Shown here piece by piece: positions 1 to 8,647 of a stretch of 64,000 nucleotides of DNA. Within the stretch, counting starts at the first letter, position 1, and each line of letters starts with the position of its first letter. The stretch is from JBCBDX01 sp039822005 (GTDB taxonomy: Bacteria; Pseudomonadota; Alphaproteobacteria; Rhizobiales; Rhizobiaceae). The notes beneath the pieces were generated by a model, which ran no database searches, had not been told where the DNA came from, and was given only the letters and a program-made list of their open reading frames with translations. The stretch spans positions 92,255-156,254 of the forward strand of contig JBCBMZ010000007.1 in assembly GCA_039822005.1 (NCBI GenBank), read 5' to 3'. The translations under genes were made by a program, and so were the position numbers.

Positions 1-433
1 GGTCGATCACCGAAACCGGCAAACCTTCCAGCAACGCCACCCGTTCGCGCAATGCCGCTTCGAATTCAATTTCGCCGTTCATGGCGCGTCGTGTGATGGC
101 GGCTACACGGTCTTTGACGCCCACTTCTGCTGCCAGTTCATCGATGCACTCTTGCTGGATCATGGTCGAATCCATGTCGGCCAAAAGTAACGCCTTTCGG
201 CGATTTTCATGCCATGGTTGTACGGCAATATCGACTGAGTCCGGCTTTTCGAGTTTGTCCTTAAGGTAGGTTGCGGGGTCAGGGTGCTCTGTAACAAGTT
301 CGACGGCAAAACCTGGCGCCAATATATTCATGCTCTTGGCATCCAATGCCGCTGACATGCGCATGGCGCGCTCTTGGTTGAAAAGGTCTGAGGCGCGTGG
401 CGCGATAAGGGTAACGATCTGGGACGTTGACAC
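1..433 (-). CDS. serB: Phosphoserine phosphatase SerB, 3' end cut by window edge
   Basis: Hydrolyses O-phosphoserine to serine, the last step of serine synthesis, in the cytoplasm. I translated the minus strand by hand: 144 residues are visible, with a variable N-terminal domain followed by the haloacid-dehalogenase nucleophile motif ADMDSTM and the SerB signature QECIDELA, then TRRAMNGEIEF. The rest of the catalytic domain lies beyond base 1. The start is taken as GTG at 433, with AGGA about eight bases upstream; no earlier start fits. It is divergent from miaA with 45 bp between, an arrangement I recall as common in Hyphomicrobiales. Confidence 0.93.
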   Translation of the reverse strand, partial: MSTSQIVTLIAPRASDLFNQERAMRMSAALDAKSMNILAPGFAVELVTEHPDPATYLKDKLEKPDSVDIAVQPWHENRRKALLLADMDSTMIQQECIDELAAEVGVKDRVAAITRRAMNGEIEFEAALRERVALLEGLPVSVID

Positions 434-478
434 TTTATGGTCCTGTAAAGACGAGAAGGCATGGCGTAGAACGCTCCC

Positions 479-1366
479 ATGGGAAGCAATCAACGCAAGA
501 TCTGGCTCATAGCGGGGCCGACCGCCAGCGGCAAGTCGGCTTTGGCGCTTGATTTGGCCGACGAACACGGAGCGGTGATCGTCAATGCGGATAGTATGCA
601 GGTTTATGCGCAATTGCGATTGATCACAGCGCGGCCGTCGCAACGTGACGAAGCGCTGGCAACGCATTTGCTGTACGGCAATGTCGACCCGGCAAAGGCA
701 TATTCAACCGCTAAATGGACTGCCGCCGTTCAAGCTAGTATGGCGGATTTGCCGCCCGAGCAGCCGTTGATTTTTGTCGGCGGGACCGGGCTTTATTTCA
801 AGGCTTTGTTGGCAGGAATTTCACAGATGCCGACGGTGCCTGATGCGGTTCGGGAGCGATGGCGATATCGTTTGTCGGAAGATGGTGCGTCCAAGTTGCA
901 TCGATTGCTACGAGCGCAAGATCCAAACGTCGCCCTGCGAATCAAACCCAATGACGGGCAACGTATTGTGCGCGCATTGGAAGTTTTGGAAGCAACGGGC
1001 AAGCCGCTTACTTTTTGGCAGGGCAATCGTCGCCCCGTTTTGCGCGATGGCGACGAAGTCGATAAAATCGTCATCATGCCTGACAAGGATATTACGCGGG
1101 CCAGAATAAAAGTCCGCTTCGAAGAAATACTTCGGGGCGGCGGGGTAGAAGAAGTGGAGTTGCTATTACAGCGTGAGCTTGATCCTTCTTTGCCCGCGAT
1201 GAAGGCCATCGGCGTTGATGTTTGCCGCGCCCTGATCGAGGGTCGAATTGACTTTGAAACAGCACTTGAACGCGGGACGACAGAAACCGCGCAATATGCA
1301 AAACGGCAACGGACTTGGTTTCGGAACCAGTTCGACGAAAAGTGGCGCTGCGTGGAGCCAAATTGA
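479..1366 (+). CDS. miaA: tRNA dimethylallyltransferase MiaA
   Basis: Transfers a dimethylallyl group from DMAPP to N6 of adenosine 37 in tRNAs reading UNN codons, which improves decoding. The 295-residue protein begins with the P-loop AGPTASGKSALAL (about residues 12-24), then NADSMQVY, FVGGTGLYFKALL (about 99-111) and the substrate-channel region GQRIVRALEVLEATG, all MiaA signatures. Length is normal for the family. The ATG at 479 is the first usable one; an ATG at 461 runs into a stop at once. Divergent from serB and followed 71 bp later by a diguanylate cyclase. Confidence 0.96.
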   Translation: MGSNQRKIWLIAGPTASGKSALALDLADEHGAVIVNADSMQVYAQLRLITARPSQRDEALATHLLYGNVDPAKAYSTAKWTAAVQASMADLPPEQPLIFVGGTGLYFKALLAGISQMPTVPDAVRERWRYRLSEDGASKLHRLLRAQDPNVALRIKPNDGQRIVRALEVLEATGKPLTFWQGNRRPVLRDGDEVDKIVIMPDKDITRARIKVRFEEILRGGGVEEVELLLQRELDPSLPAMKAIGVDVCRALIEGRIDFETALERGTTETAQYAKRQRTWFRNQFDEKWRCVEPN

Positions 1367-1437
1367 ATTTACCAATCCCCTAACGCGGTGGGCTGATTTG
1401 CTATCCGCGATAAACCAAACCGTAAGTTGCAGTTGGT

Positions 1438-2256
1438 ATGAATGCCTATAGTGGGGGTAGGCGAAACTTGAAGCGTACAGACGTTCTCATTGTTGGTTTT
1501 ATTGGGTGTCTGGCATTAACCTCACTGCTGGCTGTCAGCGCCTTGTTGACTTTGATGGCCAACCCTGCCGTCAGCCTCGGCGTCACGTATCTTTTGAGCA
1601 TCATCGTTTTGCTTGCCATGGGATGTGCCGGTTTTGCGGCCTTTACGATTTACCCGATGGTTCGCCGGTTTTCGGAAGAAAAGGTTGAGTATGCCGCAAA
1701 AAGTGAGACGTTCCGCAATGCGGCGCTGACAGACTCCCTAACCGGCTTACAAAACCGACGCTATTTCGACGACACGTTAAAAGAATATATGCGTGAGTTC
1801 GCGGCAATCGGAAAGCCGATCGGCATCATCATTGTCGACCTCGATTTTTTCAAGCGTATCAATGACACCTACGGCCATGACAATGGTGATTTGGTGCTGC
1901 GGGCTGTTTCAATCTGCTTGCAACAGCAGGTGCGTGGTCATGATATTTTGGCGCGTTTGGGGGGCGAGGAGTTTGCCATTGTATTCCCCAATGTCGATGA
2001 GTTCTCTTTGGCACAATTGGCAGAACGGGTTCGCTCTGCAATCGAACAGATACACCTTGTGCTCGATGGTGAGCGGGTTGCGATTAGCGCCAGTATCGGT
2101 GGCGCTTTGTGGGACCGCATGGAAAATATGAGCTCGCTGGTCAAGCGCGCTGACAAGCACCTTTATGCGGCCAAAAACAATGGTCGGAACCAAGTCGTCA
2201 TGTCCGAAAACGCGAACTTCCGAACCGGTCCCCGTCGCCAGCGGGCGTCGGCTTAA
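1438..2256 (+). CDS. Membrane-bound GGDEF diguanylate cyclase
   Basis: Makes cyclic di-GMP from two GTP. The 272-residue protein has two hydrophobic segments (about residues 15-70) with a very short loop between, so there is little room for an extracytoplasmic sensor domain. The GGDEF domain starts near TDSLTGLQNRRYFD (about 97-110), continues with DLDFFKRINDTYGHDNGD, and carries the active-site variant GGEEF (about 175-179). Five residues upstream is RGHD, fitting an RxxD inhibitory site, so product feedback inhibition is expected. The start could instead be a TTG ten codons downstream. No partner gene is adjacent, so what it senses is unknown. Confidence 0.92.
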   Translation: MNAYSGGRRNLKRTDVLIVGFIGCLALTSLLAVSALLTLMANPAVSLGVTYLLSIIVLLAMGCAGFAAFTIYPMVRRFSEEKVEYAAKSETFRNAALTDSLTGLQNRRYFDDTLKEYMREFAAIGKPIGIIIVDLDFFKRINDTYGHDNGDLVLRAVSICLQQQVRGHDILARLGGEEFAIVFPNVDEFSLAQLAERVRSAIEQIHLVLDGERVAISASIGGALWDRMENMSSLVKRADKHLYAAKNNGRNQVVMSENANFRTGPRRQRASA

Positions 2257-2399
2257 GTTAAATCACAAGTAAATTCGTTTACCAGAAAACGGCGCGGCTG
2301 TGCGTTGCGCTTGCAAGCTTCGTTAGTGTCTGCTTTCGCCGTTGGTCTTGGTTTTTAGCAAAGCTTTAAACTGGGACCAGGGCTGCTATGTCGGTCAAC

Positions 2400-4448
2400 T
2401 TAACTACGAAACCGGCTAATGAGGTCGCGTGCTGAGCGCCGCTCGGCTTCATCACGCTGGGGCGTGCGTTCGCGAGGCGCAGGCGCGGCCGACGTTCTTG
2501 CCATGGGTTGCGGTGCCGGTACCAGCGTTTGTGCTGGCGCTGGGGCCTCCCGGCGCAAAGACGGTTGTCGTTGCTCGGTTTGTGCCAGCGCCTCCAGCGC
2601 ACCATCCTTCAGCAACGCAGATCTTTTGGCGCGCGTCTCGATTGGCGGCTCTTGGGGGATGTCAACGGCGATGAGCGCTTCTTCGCTGTCAAAGCGGGGT
2701 TCCTCCAGAGGCGCTTCGCTGAACATTTTATCCGACAGTTCATCGACATCTGCGCGAACTTTGGGATTTCGTATCGTTTCGATGATCGACGCCAAGTCAG
2801 CGCCGGCATCGGCGGAAATGGCATCAGCTTTTTCAAACTTGCCCGGCAACTCGTGCGGTTGCGCTTCACGGAATATCATCCGCATCGGTGTTGATACGCC
2901 TTGGCCAAACGCGATGGCTTCACGGTTGGCCAGCGAAGGCAGGAAGTTGATGTAAGACCGCGATGCGCCGGAAATTGCCTTGCGCATGATCTCTTGGTCC
3001 TGGTCGTTGCCCAGGCGCATCGAGAAAATTGTTGAGCACTGGGACAAAATGGTTGGGTCGAGTTCACTTGGACGCTGGGTGATCAGGCCAAGGGTCACGC
3101 CATATTTTCGGCCTTCCTTGGCGATTCGTGCAATCGCCGCTCGCGTTGGACCGAAATTTTCTTCACGGTTTGCCGGTATGTAGCGGTGTGCCTCTTCGCA
3201 CAAGACAACGGTCTTAAATTGCCCCTCGCTCCACACGCCGAGATCAAAGGCGATGCGGCAAAGAACCGATACAACCGCGTTGACGACTTCCGATGGTATC
3301 CCGTTCAACTGCAATGTCGTGATCGGTTTGCCATTGGTGGGAATACGGTAGATGGTCGACAATACATCGGTAAGATTGTCAGCGATCGTTTTGCTGGCGA
3401 ACATGAACCGGTAGCGCGGATCGTTCACGGCCGCACTGATCCGGTTCATCAGCGCTTTGAGCGCGGAGCGTTCGTCGCGCTTGTCCAACTTTCCGAGACG
3501 TTCATCGATCAGCCCGGTCAGATCCGAAATGCGGTAAGGGATTGGCGTGTCAGACGTCAGGCCACCACTTTTGCTACGTTCTGACTTGCGCAGGATGATA
3601 CCTTCTCCGTCGCCGCGGAACTTGGCTTTTGCCAAAGGGATCAAGTCGCGAAGGATATCCACTTCTTCGGGGACAGGATCGCGGCCGCGGAAAAGAACCT
3701 GCACAAACTCTTCCAATTTGAACAGCCAGAAAGGCAGGTCCAGATTGTGTTCGTTGATCTCTTCGGAGAGGCCCTGAAAGACTTGCGCATATTCATTGTG
3801 CGGATCGAGGATGAGCACCGTTGTGTCGGGCTGGACTTTCACAATGTCGCGCACAAGCAGGGAGACAGAGGTCGATTTACCTGCGCCGGTTGTCCCCACC
3901 ACGGCAAAGTGGCGCTCAACCATGGTGTTGACGGAAATCATCGCGTCCAGATCGCGGGCTTGCGACAGTGCGCCGACGCGCACCGCTGAGGGATCAGAGC
4001 TGGCGAAAATCGCTTGCAGATCGACCGACCGTACGCGGTGGGCGACGGCACCGGGGTAGGGATAGGCAGAAATACCACCGCTGAACTTCGGTTTTCCATC
4101 CTTTTCGATGACTTCACCGATCAGTGCCACTTCCATTTGCAGCCGATTGATCCCATCAACTTCCCAGTTTTTTGTTTGGGTGTCCGTTTCGGCGAGCATG
4201 CCGACAATACGCACATCGCCCACGCGGATGGATATCATCTGACCGACAGTCCAATAGTCATCAGACGCGCCATTATCCTTATACACGTCGGCGACCACGG
4301 TGGCGTAGGTGCCATCGCAACCTATGACATAGCCTTCGGTTCTATTGCGCTTGCGGATAACTTCCTCCGCCTCATTGTTGTCGGGCGCAATTGCACCTGG
4401 ATCGTTGAACATGTCCGCCACACTTTTTTGGCCTCCAACGTGCCGCAT
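2400..4448 (-). CDS. HerA-like (DUF87) hexameric ATPase
   Basis: Predicted DNA-translocating ATPase of the FtsK/HerA class. The 682-residue protein has an N-terminal beta-barrel-like HAS region, a Walker A motif VGTTGAGKSTS (about residue 180), LILDPHNEY shortly after, a Walker B-like VVLCEEAHRYIP (about 418) and an arginine-rich GLITQRPSELDPTILSQ segment typical of DUF87 proteins. Residues after about 590 are Ala/Pro/Arg-rich and probably disordered. No NurA nuclease is adjacent, unlike archaeal HerA-NurA pairs. Similar stand-alone proteins are usually annotated only as ATP-binding proteins or helicase HerA-like; the exact cellular role is unknown. Confidence 0.85.
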   Translation of the reverse strand: MRHVGGQKSVADMFNDPGAIAPDNNEAEEVIRKRNRTEGYVIGCDGTYATVVADVYKDNGASDDYWTVGQMISIRVGDVRIVGMLAETDTQTKNWEVDGINRLQMEVALIGEVIEKDGKPKFSGGISAYPYPGAVAHRVRSVDLQAIFASSDPSAVRVGALSQARDLDAMISVNTMVERHFAVVGTTGAGKSTSVSLLVRDIVKVQPDTTVLILDPHNEYAQVFQGLSEEINEHNLDLPFWLFKLEEFVQVLFRGRDPVPEEVDILRDLIPLAKAKFRGDGEGIILRKSERSKSGGLTSDTPIPYRISDLTGLIDERLGKLDKRDERSALKALMNRISAAVNDPRYRFMFASKTIADNLTDVLSTIYRIPTNGKPITTLQLNGIPSEVVNAVVSVLCRIAFDLGVWSEGQFKTVVLCEEAHRYIPANREENFGPTRAAIARIAKEGRKYGVTLGLITQRPSELDPTILSQCSTIFSMRLGNDQDQEIMRKAISGASRSYINFLPSLANREAIAFGQGVSTPMRMIFREAQPHELPGKFEKADAISADAGADLASIIETIRNPKVRADVDELSDKMFSEAPLEEPRFDSEEALIAVDIPQEPPIETRAKRSALLKDGALEALAQTEQRQPSLRREAPAPAQTLVPAPQPMARTSAAPAPRERTPQRDEAERRSARDLISRFRS

Positions 4449-4488
4449 CCATCGTTAACGCTGCCCTTCCAACACCGATCAGATGCGG

Positions 4489-4517
4489 TTGACGGCGCGT
4501 TCCGGGGCGATTACTAT
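4489..4517 (+). promoter_or_regulatory. Predicted promoter of the ilv leader and ilvBH operon
   Basis: TTGACG at 4489-4494 and TACTAT at 4512-4517 are separated by exactly 17 bases, a close match to a housekeeping sigma-70 promoter. Transcription would start about 4523-4526, at or next to the start codon of the leader peptide, so the leader mRNA would have essentially no 5' untranslated region. It lies in the gap between the divergent HerA-like gene and ilvB. Confidence 0.6.
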
Positions 4518-4525
4518 CAATCGTG

Positions 4526-4582
4526 ATGAACAGTTTGCTAAACATTCTTGTGGTGGGATTGCGTATGGGCAAGGCGATGTAA
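4526..4582 (+). CDS. ilv leader peptide (attenuation uORF), 18 aa
   Basis: The open frame reads MNSLLNILVVGLRMGKAM and stops at TAA 4580-4582. Seven of 18 residues are Leu, Ile or Val, and six of them lie in residues 4-10, as expected for a peptide whose ribosome stalls when charged branched-chain tRNAs are scarce. It begins within a few bases of the predicted transcription start and has no Shine-Dalgarno sequence, so it may be translated from a leaderless end; a GTG directly precedes the ATG in frame. The hairpins and terminator at 4561-4639 and the acetolactate synthase gene downstream make attenuation the natural reading. Confidence 0.75.
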   Translation: MNSLLNILVVGLRMGKAM

Positions 4583-4607
4583 TCGCCAGGCACTGCCACC
4601 CATACGC
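4561..4607 (+). promoter_or_regulatory. Pause / antiterminator pairing region of the ilv attenuator
   Basis: GCGTATGGG at 4561-4569, inside the leader frame, is perfectly complementary to CCCATACGC at 4599-4607. Nested within is GGCGAT (4573-4578) pairing with ATCGCC (4582-4587) around a three-base loop that includes the leader stop codon. A ribosome halted at the Leu/Ile/Val run (codons about 4535-4561) or at the stop would leave different strands free, giving the mutually exclusive folds expected in attenuation. The exact antiterminator partner of the terminator stem is not obvious by eye. Confidence 0.6.
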
Positions 4608-4618
4608 GGAAAACACAG

Positions 4619-4639
4619 GGCTCCTCGGGAGCCTTTTTT
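4619..4639 (+). terminator. Intrinsic terminator (attenuator) before ilvB
   Basis: GGCTCC (4619-4624), a three-base loop and GGAGCC (4628-4633) form a GC-rich hairpin followed directly by six T (4634-4639). It sits 58 bp before the ilvB start and after the leader peptide, the position of a transcription attenuator. Confidence 0.8.
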
Positions 4640-4697
4640 ATTGCCAACGATACAATGAAGAAGCAAAAAGCCACGGCTGTCACGACGGATAAAAATC

Positions 4698-6497
4698 ATG
4701 GATGCCATCAACACAACTAATGAACCGCGCGAAATGACGGGTGCGGAAATGGTCCTGCAAGCTTTGCGCGATAATGGCGTGGAGCATATTTTCGGCTACC
4801 CGGGTGGCGCGGTTCTGCCGATCTATGACGAAATCTACCAGCAGGATGACATTGAGCACATTCTTGTTCGCCATGAGCAGGGGGCAGGACACGCAGCTGA
4901 GGGCTATGCGCGTTCGACCGGCAAGGTCGGGGTTTTGCTGGTCACATCCGGACCCGGTGCGACCAACGCCGTCACGCCGCTGCAAGATGCGCTGATGGAC
5001 TCAGTGCCGCTGGTTTGTATCACCGGGCAGGTGCCGACAAGCCTTATCGGTTCGGATGCATTTCAGGAGTGCGATACGGTCGGTATCACGCGCCCATGCA
5101 CCAAGCATAACTGGCTGGTCAAATCAGTTGATGATCTGCCGCGTATTTTGCATGAGGCTTTTCGCATTGCGCAAACGGGCCGACCGGGGCCGGTCGTCGT
5201 TGATATTCCCAAGGATGTCCAGTTTGCGACGGGCCTTTACCGCGGCCCCGAGGTTGCGCAGGAGCGCGTCAGCTACCAGCCGAAAATGGACGGTGACCGG
5301 GACGCTATCCGTCAGGCGGTCGAGCTGATGGTCAAAGCCAGGAAGCCGGTCATTTATTCAGGCGGCGGTGTGATCAATTCCGGCGATCGCGCCACCGAAT
5401 TGTTGCGTGAGCTGGTCAGCCAGACCGGTTTCCCGATCACTTCTACGCTCATGGGGTTGGGTTGCTATCCGGCATCAGGTGAGCATTGGCTCGGTATGTT
5501 GGGCATGCACGGCACCTACGAGGCCAACATGTCGATGCATGATTGCGACCTGATGATTAACATTGGGGCGCGCTTTGATGACCGCATTACCGGTCGGGTA
5601 GATGCGTTCTCGCCGAACTCCAAAAAGATACACATCGACATCGACCCATCGTCCATCAACAAGGTTGTCCATACCGATGTTGGTATTGTCGGCGATGTTG
5701 CTCATGTGCTCGAAGCCATGATCGAGGCTTGGAAAGAAATGGCGGTTGCACCTGAGAAAGAGGCGTTGGCTGTTTGGTGGGAGGAAATCTCCAAATGGAG
5801 GGCGCGTAATTCGCTGGCCTACACCAAAAATGATAGTGTCATCATGCCGCAATTTGCGATTGAGTGCCTTTCCGACATGTGCCTTGAAAGCGGCAAGGAC
5901 ACGTTCATCACGACCGAAGTAGGCCAGCACCAAATGTGGGCCGCGCAGTATTTTGGCTTTGAAAAGCCAAACCGTTGGATGACATCGGGCGGCCTTGGCA
6001 CCATGGGCTACGGTCTACCTGCGGCGTTTGGTGTGCAAATTGCTCACCCAGACGCTTTGGTGGTTGATATTGCCGGCGACGCATCAATCCAGATGTGTAT
6101 TCAGGAAATGTCGGCGGCCATTCAGTACAATGCACCGATCAAGATTTTCATCCTGAACAACCAATATATGGGGATGGTGCGCCAATGGCAGCAATTGCTG
6201 CATGGTAACAGGCGCTCACATTCCTACACAGAAGCGATGCCCGACTTTGTGAAGCTGGCGGAAGCCTATGGTGGTCATGGTATTCGTTGCGAGAAACCCG
6301 GCGATTTGGATGATGCGATCCGTGAGATGATTGCGATTGACCGACCCGTCATTTTCGATTGTTGCGTTGCGCAGCTGGCAAACTGTTTCCCGATGATCCC
6401 TTCTGGAAAGGCGCACAATGAGATGCTACTGCCCGATGAAGCGACCGATGAAGTAGTTGCCAACGCCATCGGTGCCGAAGGAAAGCAACTCGTGTGA
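4698..6497 (+). CDS. ilvB: Acetolactate synthase, large (catalytic) subunit
   Basis: Thiamine-diphosphate and FAD enzyme that condenses two pyruvates to acetolactate, or pyruvate with 2-ketobutyrate, the first common step of Val/Leu/Ile synthesis. The 599-residue protein has the N-terminal TPP-binding module with the catalytic glutamate in HEQGAGHAAEGYAR (about residues 60-73), TSGPGATNAVTPLQDA, a central FAD-binding domain, and the C-terminal ThDP motif from AGDASIQM to LNNQYMGMVRQWQQ. Length is typical. It is downstream of a Leu/Ile/Val leader peptide and terminator, so control by attenuation is likely. Its regulatory subunit ilvH lies two genes downstream. Confidence 0.97.
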   Translation: MDAINTTNEPREMTGAEMVLQALRDNGVEHIFGYPGGAVLPIYDEIYQQDDIEHILVRHEQGAGHAAEGYARSTGKVGVLLVTSGPGATNAVTPLQDALMDSVPLVCITGQVPTSLIGSDAFQECDTVGITRPCTKHNWLVKSVDDLPRILHEAFRIAQTGRPGPVVVDIPKDVQFATGLYRGPEVAQERVSYQPKMDGDRDAIRQAVELMVKARKPVIYSGGGVINSGDRATELLRELVSQTGFPITSTLMGLGCYPASGEHWLGMLGMHGTYEANMSMHDCDLMINIGARFDDRITGRVDAFSPNSKKIHIDIDPSSINKVVHTDVGIVGDVAHVLEAMIEAWKEMAVAPEKEALAVWWEEISKWRARNSLAYTKNDSVIMPQFAIECLSDMCLESGKDTFITTEVGQHQMWAAQYFGFEKPNRWMTSGGLGTMGYGLPAAFGVQIAHPDALVVDIAGDASIQMCIQEMSAAIQYNAPIKIFILNNQYMGMVRQWQQLLHGNRRSHSYTEAMPDFVKLAEAYGGHGIRCEKPGDLDDAIREMIAIDRPVIFDCCVAQLANCFPMIPSGKAHNEMLLPDEATDEVVANAIGAEGKQLV

Positions 6498-7111
6498 TGA
6501 GGGTTTCGTTGCCTGATAGCCATGCGTGTTTGCGGTTGGGCACCGTTGCTGCCGTTACCGTTTTTTTGGTTGCCTGTCAGAGCGCGAACACTGGCGAGAC
6601 AACGTCAGCCATCCCAGCATTGGAGAGCGCGGCGGTCGTTGAAGCTGCCCCGCCCGCCATTGAAGGCAATGATGAAGCCGTTGATGGCGGTGTTTCGGCA
6701 AATGACGAGGCGGTTCCGGTGGCCGCAGGCGCCGAACCTGCGGTCGTAGAACCTTCCGCGCAAAGCGAAAGTGACCGCCTGCGCACGGCGGTCGTTCAGA
6801 TCGCTGGCCTGGAAAAGGAACAGGGCCGTGATGCCGCTTTCCGCAGCGTTCTTGCCTGTTATGAGCGGGCCAAGAGCCGCGAAGCGCCGGTGGTGGTTGC
6901 CAAGGAGTGTGCTACTCAGGATTTTGTTATCAGTCGCGGCAGGCAGGAAGCTGGTGGGCAGCGGGACCAACAATTGATCATTGCTGAGCGTGCGCCACAA
7001 CGTATCGGCGCTTTGATGGAGCTTAAGGGCATGGGCCAAGCGGAGTTTAACAATTTCGGCTTGTTCCTCAACCGGGTTGCTTTGCCCGCATACAAGCAAG
7101 CGCGCATTTGA
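6497..7111 (+). CDS. Predicted lipoprotein with low-complexity linker
   Basis: The 204-residue product has a hydrophobic N-terminus ending in a lipobox-like VFLVACQS (Cys about residue 27), then an Ala/Glu/Val-rich linker (about 35-90) and a conserved-looking C-terminal helical part containing ACYERAK and ECATQDFVISRG. The stop of ilvB (TGATG) shares its final A with the ATG chosen here, so the two genes are translationally coupled. The next gene starts three bases after its stop. I do not recognise the family. Its place inside the ilvB-ilvH operon suggests co-expression with branched-chain amino acid synthesis, but no functional link can be claimed. Confidence 0.7.
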   Translation: MRVSLPDSHACLRLGTVAAVTVFLVACQSANTGETTSAIPALESAAVVEAAPPAIEGNDEAVDGGVSANDEAVPVAAGAEPAVVEPSAQSESDRLRTAVVQIAGLEKEQGRDAAFRSVLACYERAKSREAPVVVAKECATQDFVISRGRQEAGGQRDQQLIIAERAPQRIGALMELKGMGQAEFNNFGLFLNRVALPAYKQARI

Positions 7112-7113
7112 CC

Positions 7114-8034
7114 ATGCTCACGCACCGCGCACCGCCCGGTGCCGCCGATTACACGCTGTTGCTCGGCCTTGCCGTTTTGTGGGGCATGGCCTTTCCGCTC
7201 TCCAAGGTCGCCGTTCAAGGTTACCCGCCTTTGACGCTGACCCTCTGCCGTCAATTGGTTGCCGTTTTTTGCCTGTTGGCGCTTTTTGCGGCGCTGCGGC
7301 GTGACTGGCTTCGACCAACGTCAAACGAGTGGCTGTTGATCGCCATTTGTTCGGTCTTTGGCTCGGTTTTGCCGTTTACGCTCATCAATTGGGGGGTAGA
7401 GCGCGTCGACAGTGGTTTGGCTGCCATCCTGATGGGTTTCATGCCACTCTTGACGATCGTTCTGGCCCATCTTTTTACCCATGATGACAAACTATCGGTG
7501 GCCAAGCTCATTGGCGTCTTGATGGGTTTGGCCGGGCTTTGCGTTCTGTTTTGGCCGACGCTTACCATCGGGCTGGATGTCGCTTGGCGGAAATTTGCGC
7601 TGATAGGAGCTGCTACCTGCTACGCGATCAACGCCCTTGTGCTGCGCCGTTTAACCCACTGGCCGCCACTGGTGCTGTTGGTCTATATCGGCCTTGGGAC
7701 ATTGGCTTTCCTGTTGCCCATGAGTTTTGTTTTTGAAAACCCGCTGGCAATCCATCCCACACCCGCGCAGACTGTGGCTATGGTGGCACTGGGAATCGTT
7801 GCCTACACGATCGGTGCTTTTTTCATGTTTGCCATAATAAATCGCCAAGGTGCCTCATTTTTCGGTCAAATCAACCTGCTTGTTCCTGTGGCTGGTGTTT
7901 TGCTGGGCACTTTGTTTCTCGGCGAGCGTCCGGGTTGGAATGCACTGACGGCCTTGGTTATTATTGTCAGCGGCGTTGTTGTGGCGCGGTTGAACTTGTC
8001 GGGCTTGGCGCCCTTTAAGCGTAAGGAAAGTTGA
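7114..8034 (+). CDS. EamA (DMT superfamily) inner-membrane transporter
   Basis: A 306-residue protein with about ten hydrophobic helices in two EamA repeats; recognisable segments are LLLGLAVLWGMAFPLSKVAV near the start and FFGQINLLVPVAGVLLGTLF in the second repeat, ending with a short basic tail. EamA proteins commonly export amino acids or metabolites, but substrates cannot be read from sequence. Start is the ATG at 7114, three bases after the preceding stop. Because it lies between ilvB and ilvH, export of a branched-chain amino acid or a keto-acid overflow product is a reasonable guess and no more. Confidence 0.88.
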   Translation: MLTHRAPPGAADYTLLLGLAVLWGMAFPLSKVAVQGYPPLTLTLCRQLVAVFCLLALFAALRRDWLRPTSNEWLLIAICSVFGSVLPFTLINWGVERVDSGLAAILMGFMPLLTIVLAHLFTHDDKLSVAKLIGVLMGLAGLCVLFWPTLTIGLDVAWRKFALIGAATCYAINALVLRRLTHWPPLVLLVYIGLGTLAFLLPMSFVFENPLAIHPTPAQTVAMVALGIVAYTIGAFFMFAIINRQGASFFGQINLLVPVAGVLLGTLFLGERPGWNALTALVIIVSGVVVARLNLSGLAPFKRKES

Positions 8035-8039
8035 GAACC

Positions 8040-8600
8040 ATGAATGCACCCGCTTCGGCTTATTTCATCACCGAGGAAAAAGAAGTCGTTGAGCCGCACA
8101 CACTGTCGGTGGTTGTGGACAATGAACCCGGCGTTCTGGCGCGGGTCATCGGCCTGTTTTCCGGGCGTGGCTATAACATTGAGAGCTTGACGGTTTCTGA
8201 GACCGAGCATGAGAAACATCTTTCCCGCATTACCATCGTTACCGGTGGAACACCGCAGGTTTTGGAGCAGATCAAGTCGCAACTGGAGCGCATCGTGCCG
8301 GTTCACCGGGTCACTGACCTGACCGTGGTGGCGCGTCAGCATGGCTATGAAAAACCGCTGGAGCGCGAAATTGCCATGATCAAAGTAGCGGGGCGCGGCG
8401 CAAACCGGTTGGAGTCGATGCGCCTTGCCGAGGCGTTTGAGGCCAAGGTGATCGACGCGACCACTGAGCATTTCGTTTTTGAGCTGACCGGTCGCACCAA
8501 CAAGGTCGAGCAATTTATCGCGATCATGGCACCGCTTGGCCTTGTTGAGGTGTGTCGCTCCGGCGTTGCTGCGATGGCGCGCGGACCGGAGGTGGGCTGA
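8040..8600 (+). CDS. ilvH: Acetolactate synthase, small (regulatory) subunit
   Basis: Activates the IlvB catalytic subunit and confers valine feedback inhibition. The 186-residue protein has an N-terminal ACT domain (HTLSVVVDNEPGVLARVIGL, about residues 21-40, then GRGYNIESLTVSETE) and a C-terminal domain with GGTPQVLEQI, VIDATTEHFVFELTG and LGLVEVCRSGVAAM, all typical of IlvH/IlvN. Start is the ATG at 8040, six bases after the EamA stop. Unusually, two other genes separate it from ilvB, although all four appear to be one transcript. Confidence 0.96.
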   Translation: MNAPASAYFITEEKEVVEPHTLSVVVDNEPGVLARVIGLFSGRGYNIESLTVSETEHEKHLSRITIVTGGTPQVLEQIKSQLERIVPVHRVTDLTVVARQHGYEKPLEREIAMIKVAGRGANRLESMRLAEAFEAKVIDATTEHFVFELTGRTNKVEQFIAIMAPLGLVEVCRSGVAAMARGPEVG

Positions 8601-8647
8601 CACTCCAACCGGGTTCATCTCCCAAATTTTTTGCAACCAGGGCCGTG

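Noticed and set aside
2269..2282. GTAAA-TTCG-TTTAC hairpin after the diguanylate cyclase
   Set aside because: Only a five-pair AT-rich stem with no T tract; not a credible terminator.
3186..3584. 132-codon plus-strand frame and other long frames antisense to the HerA-like gene
   Set aside because: Shadow frames in a GC-rich coding region; the minus-strand frame has clear motifs and these do not.
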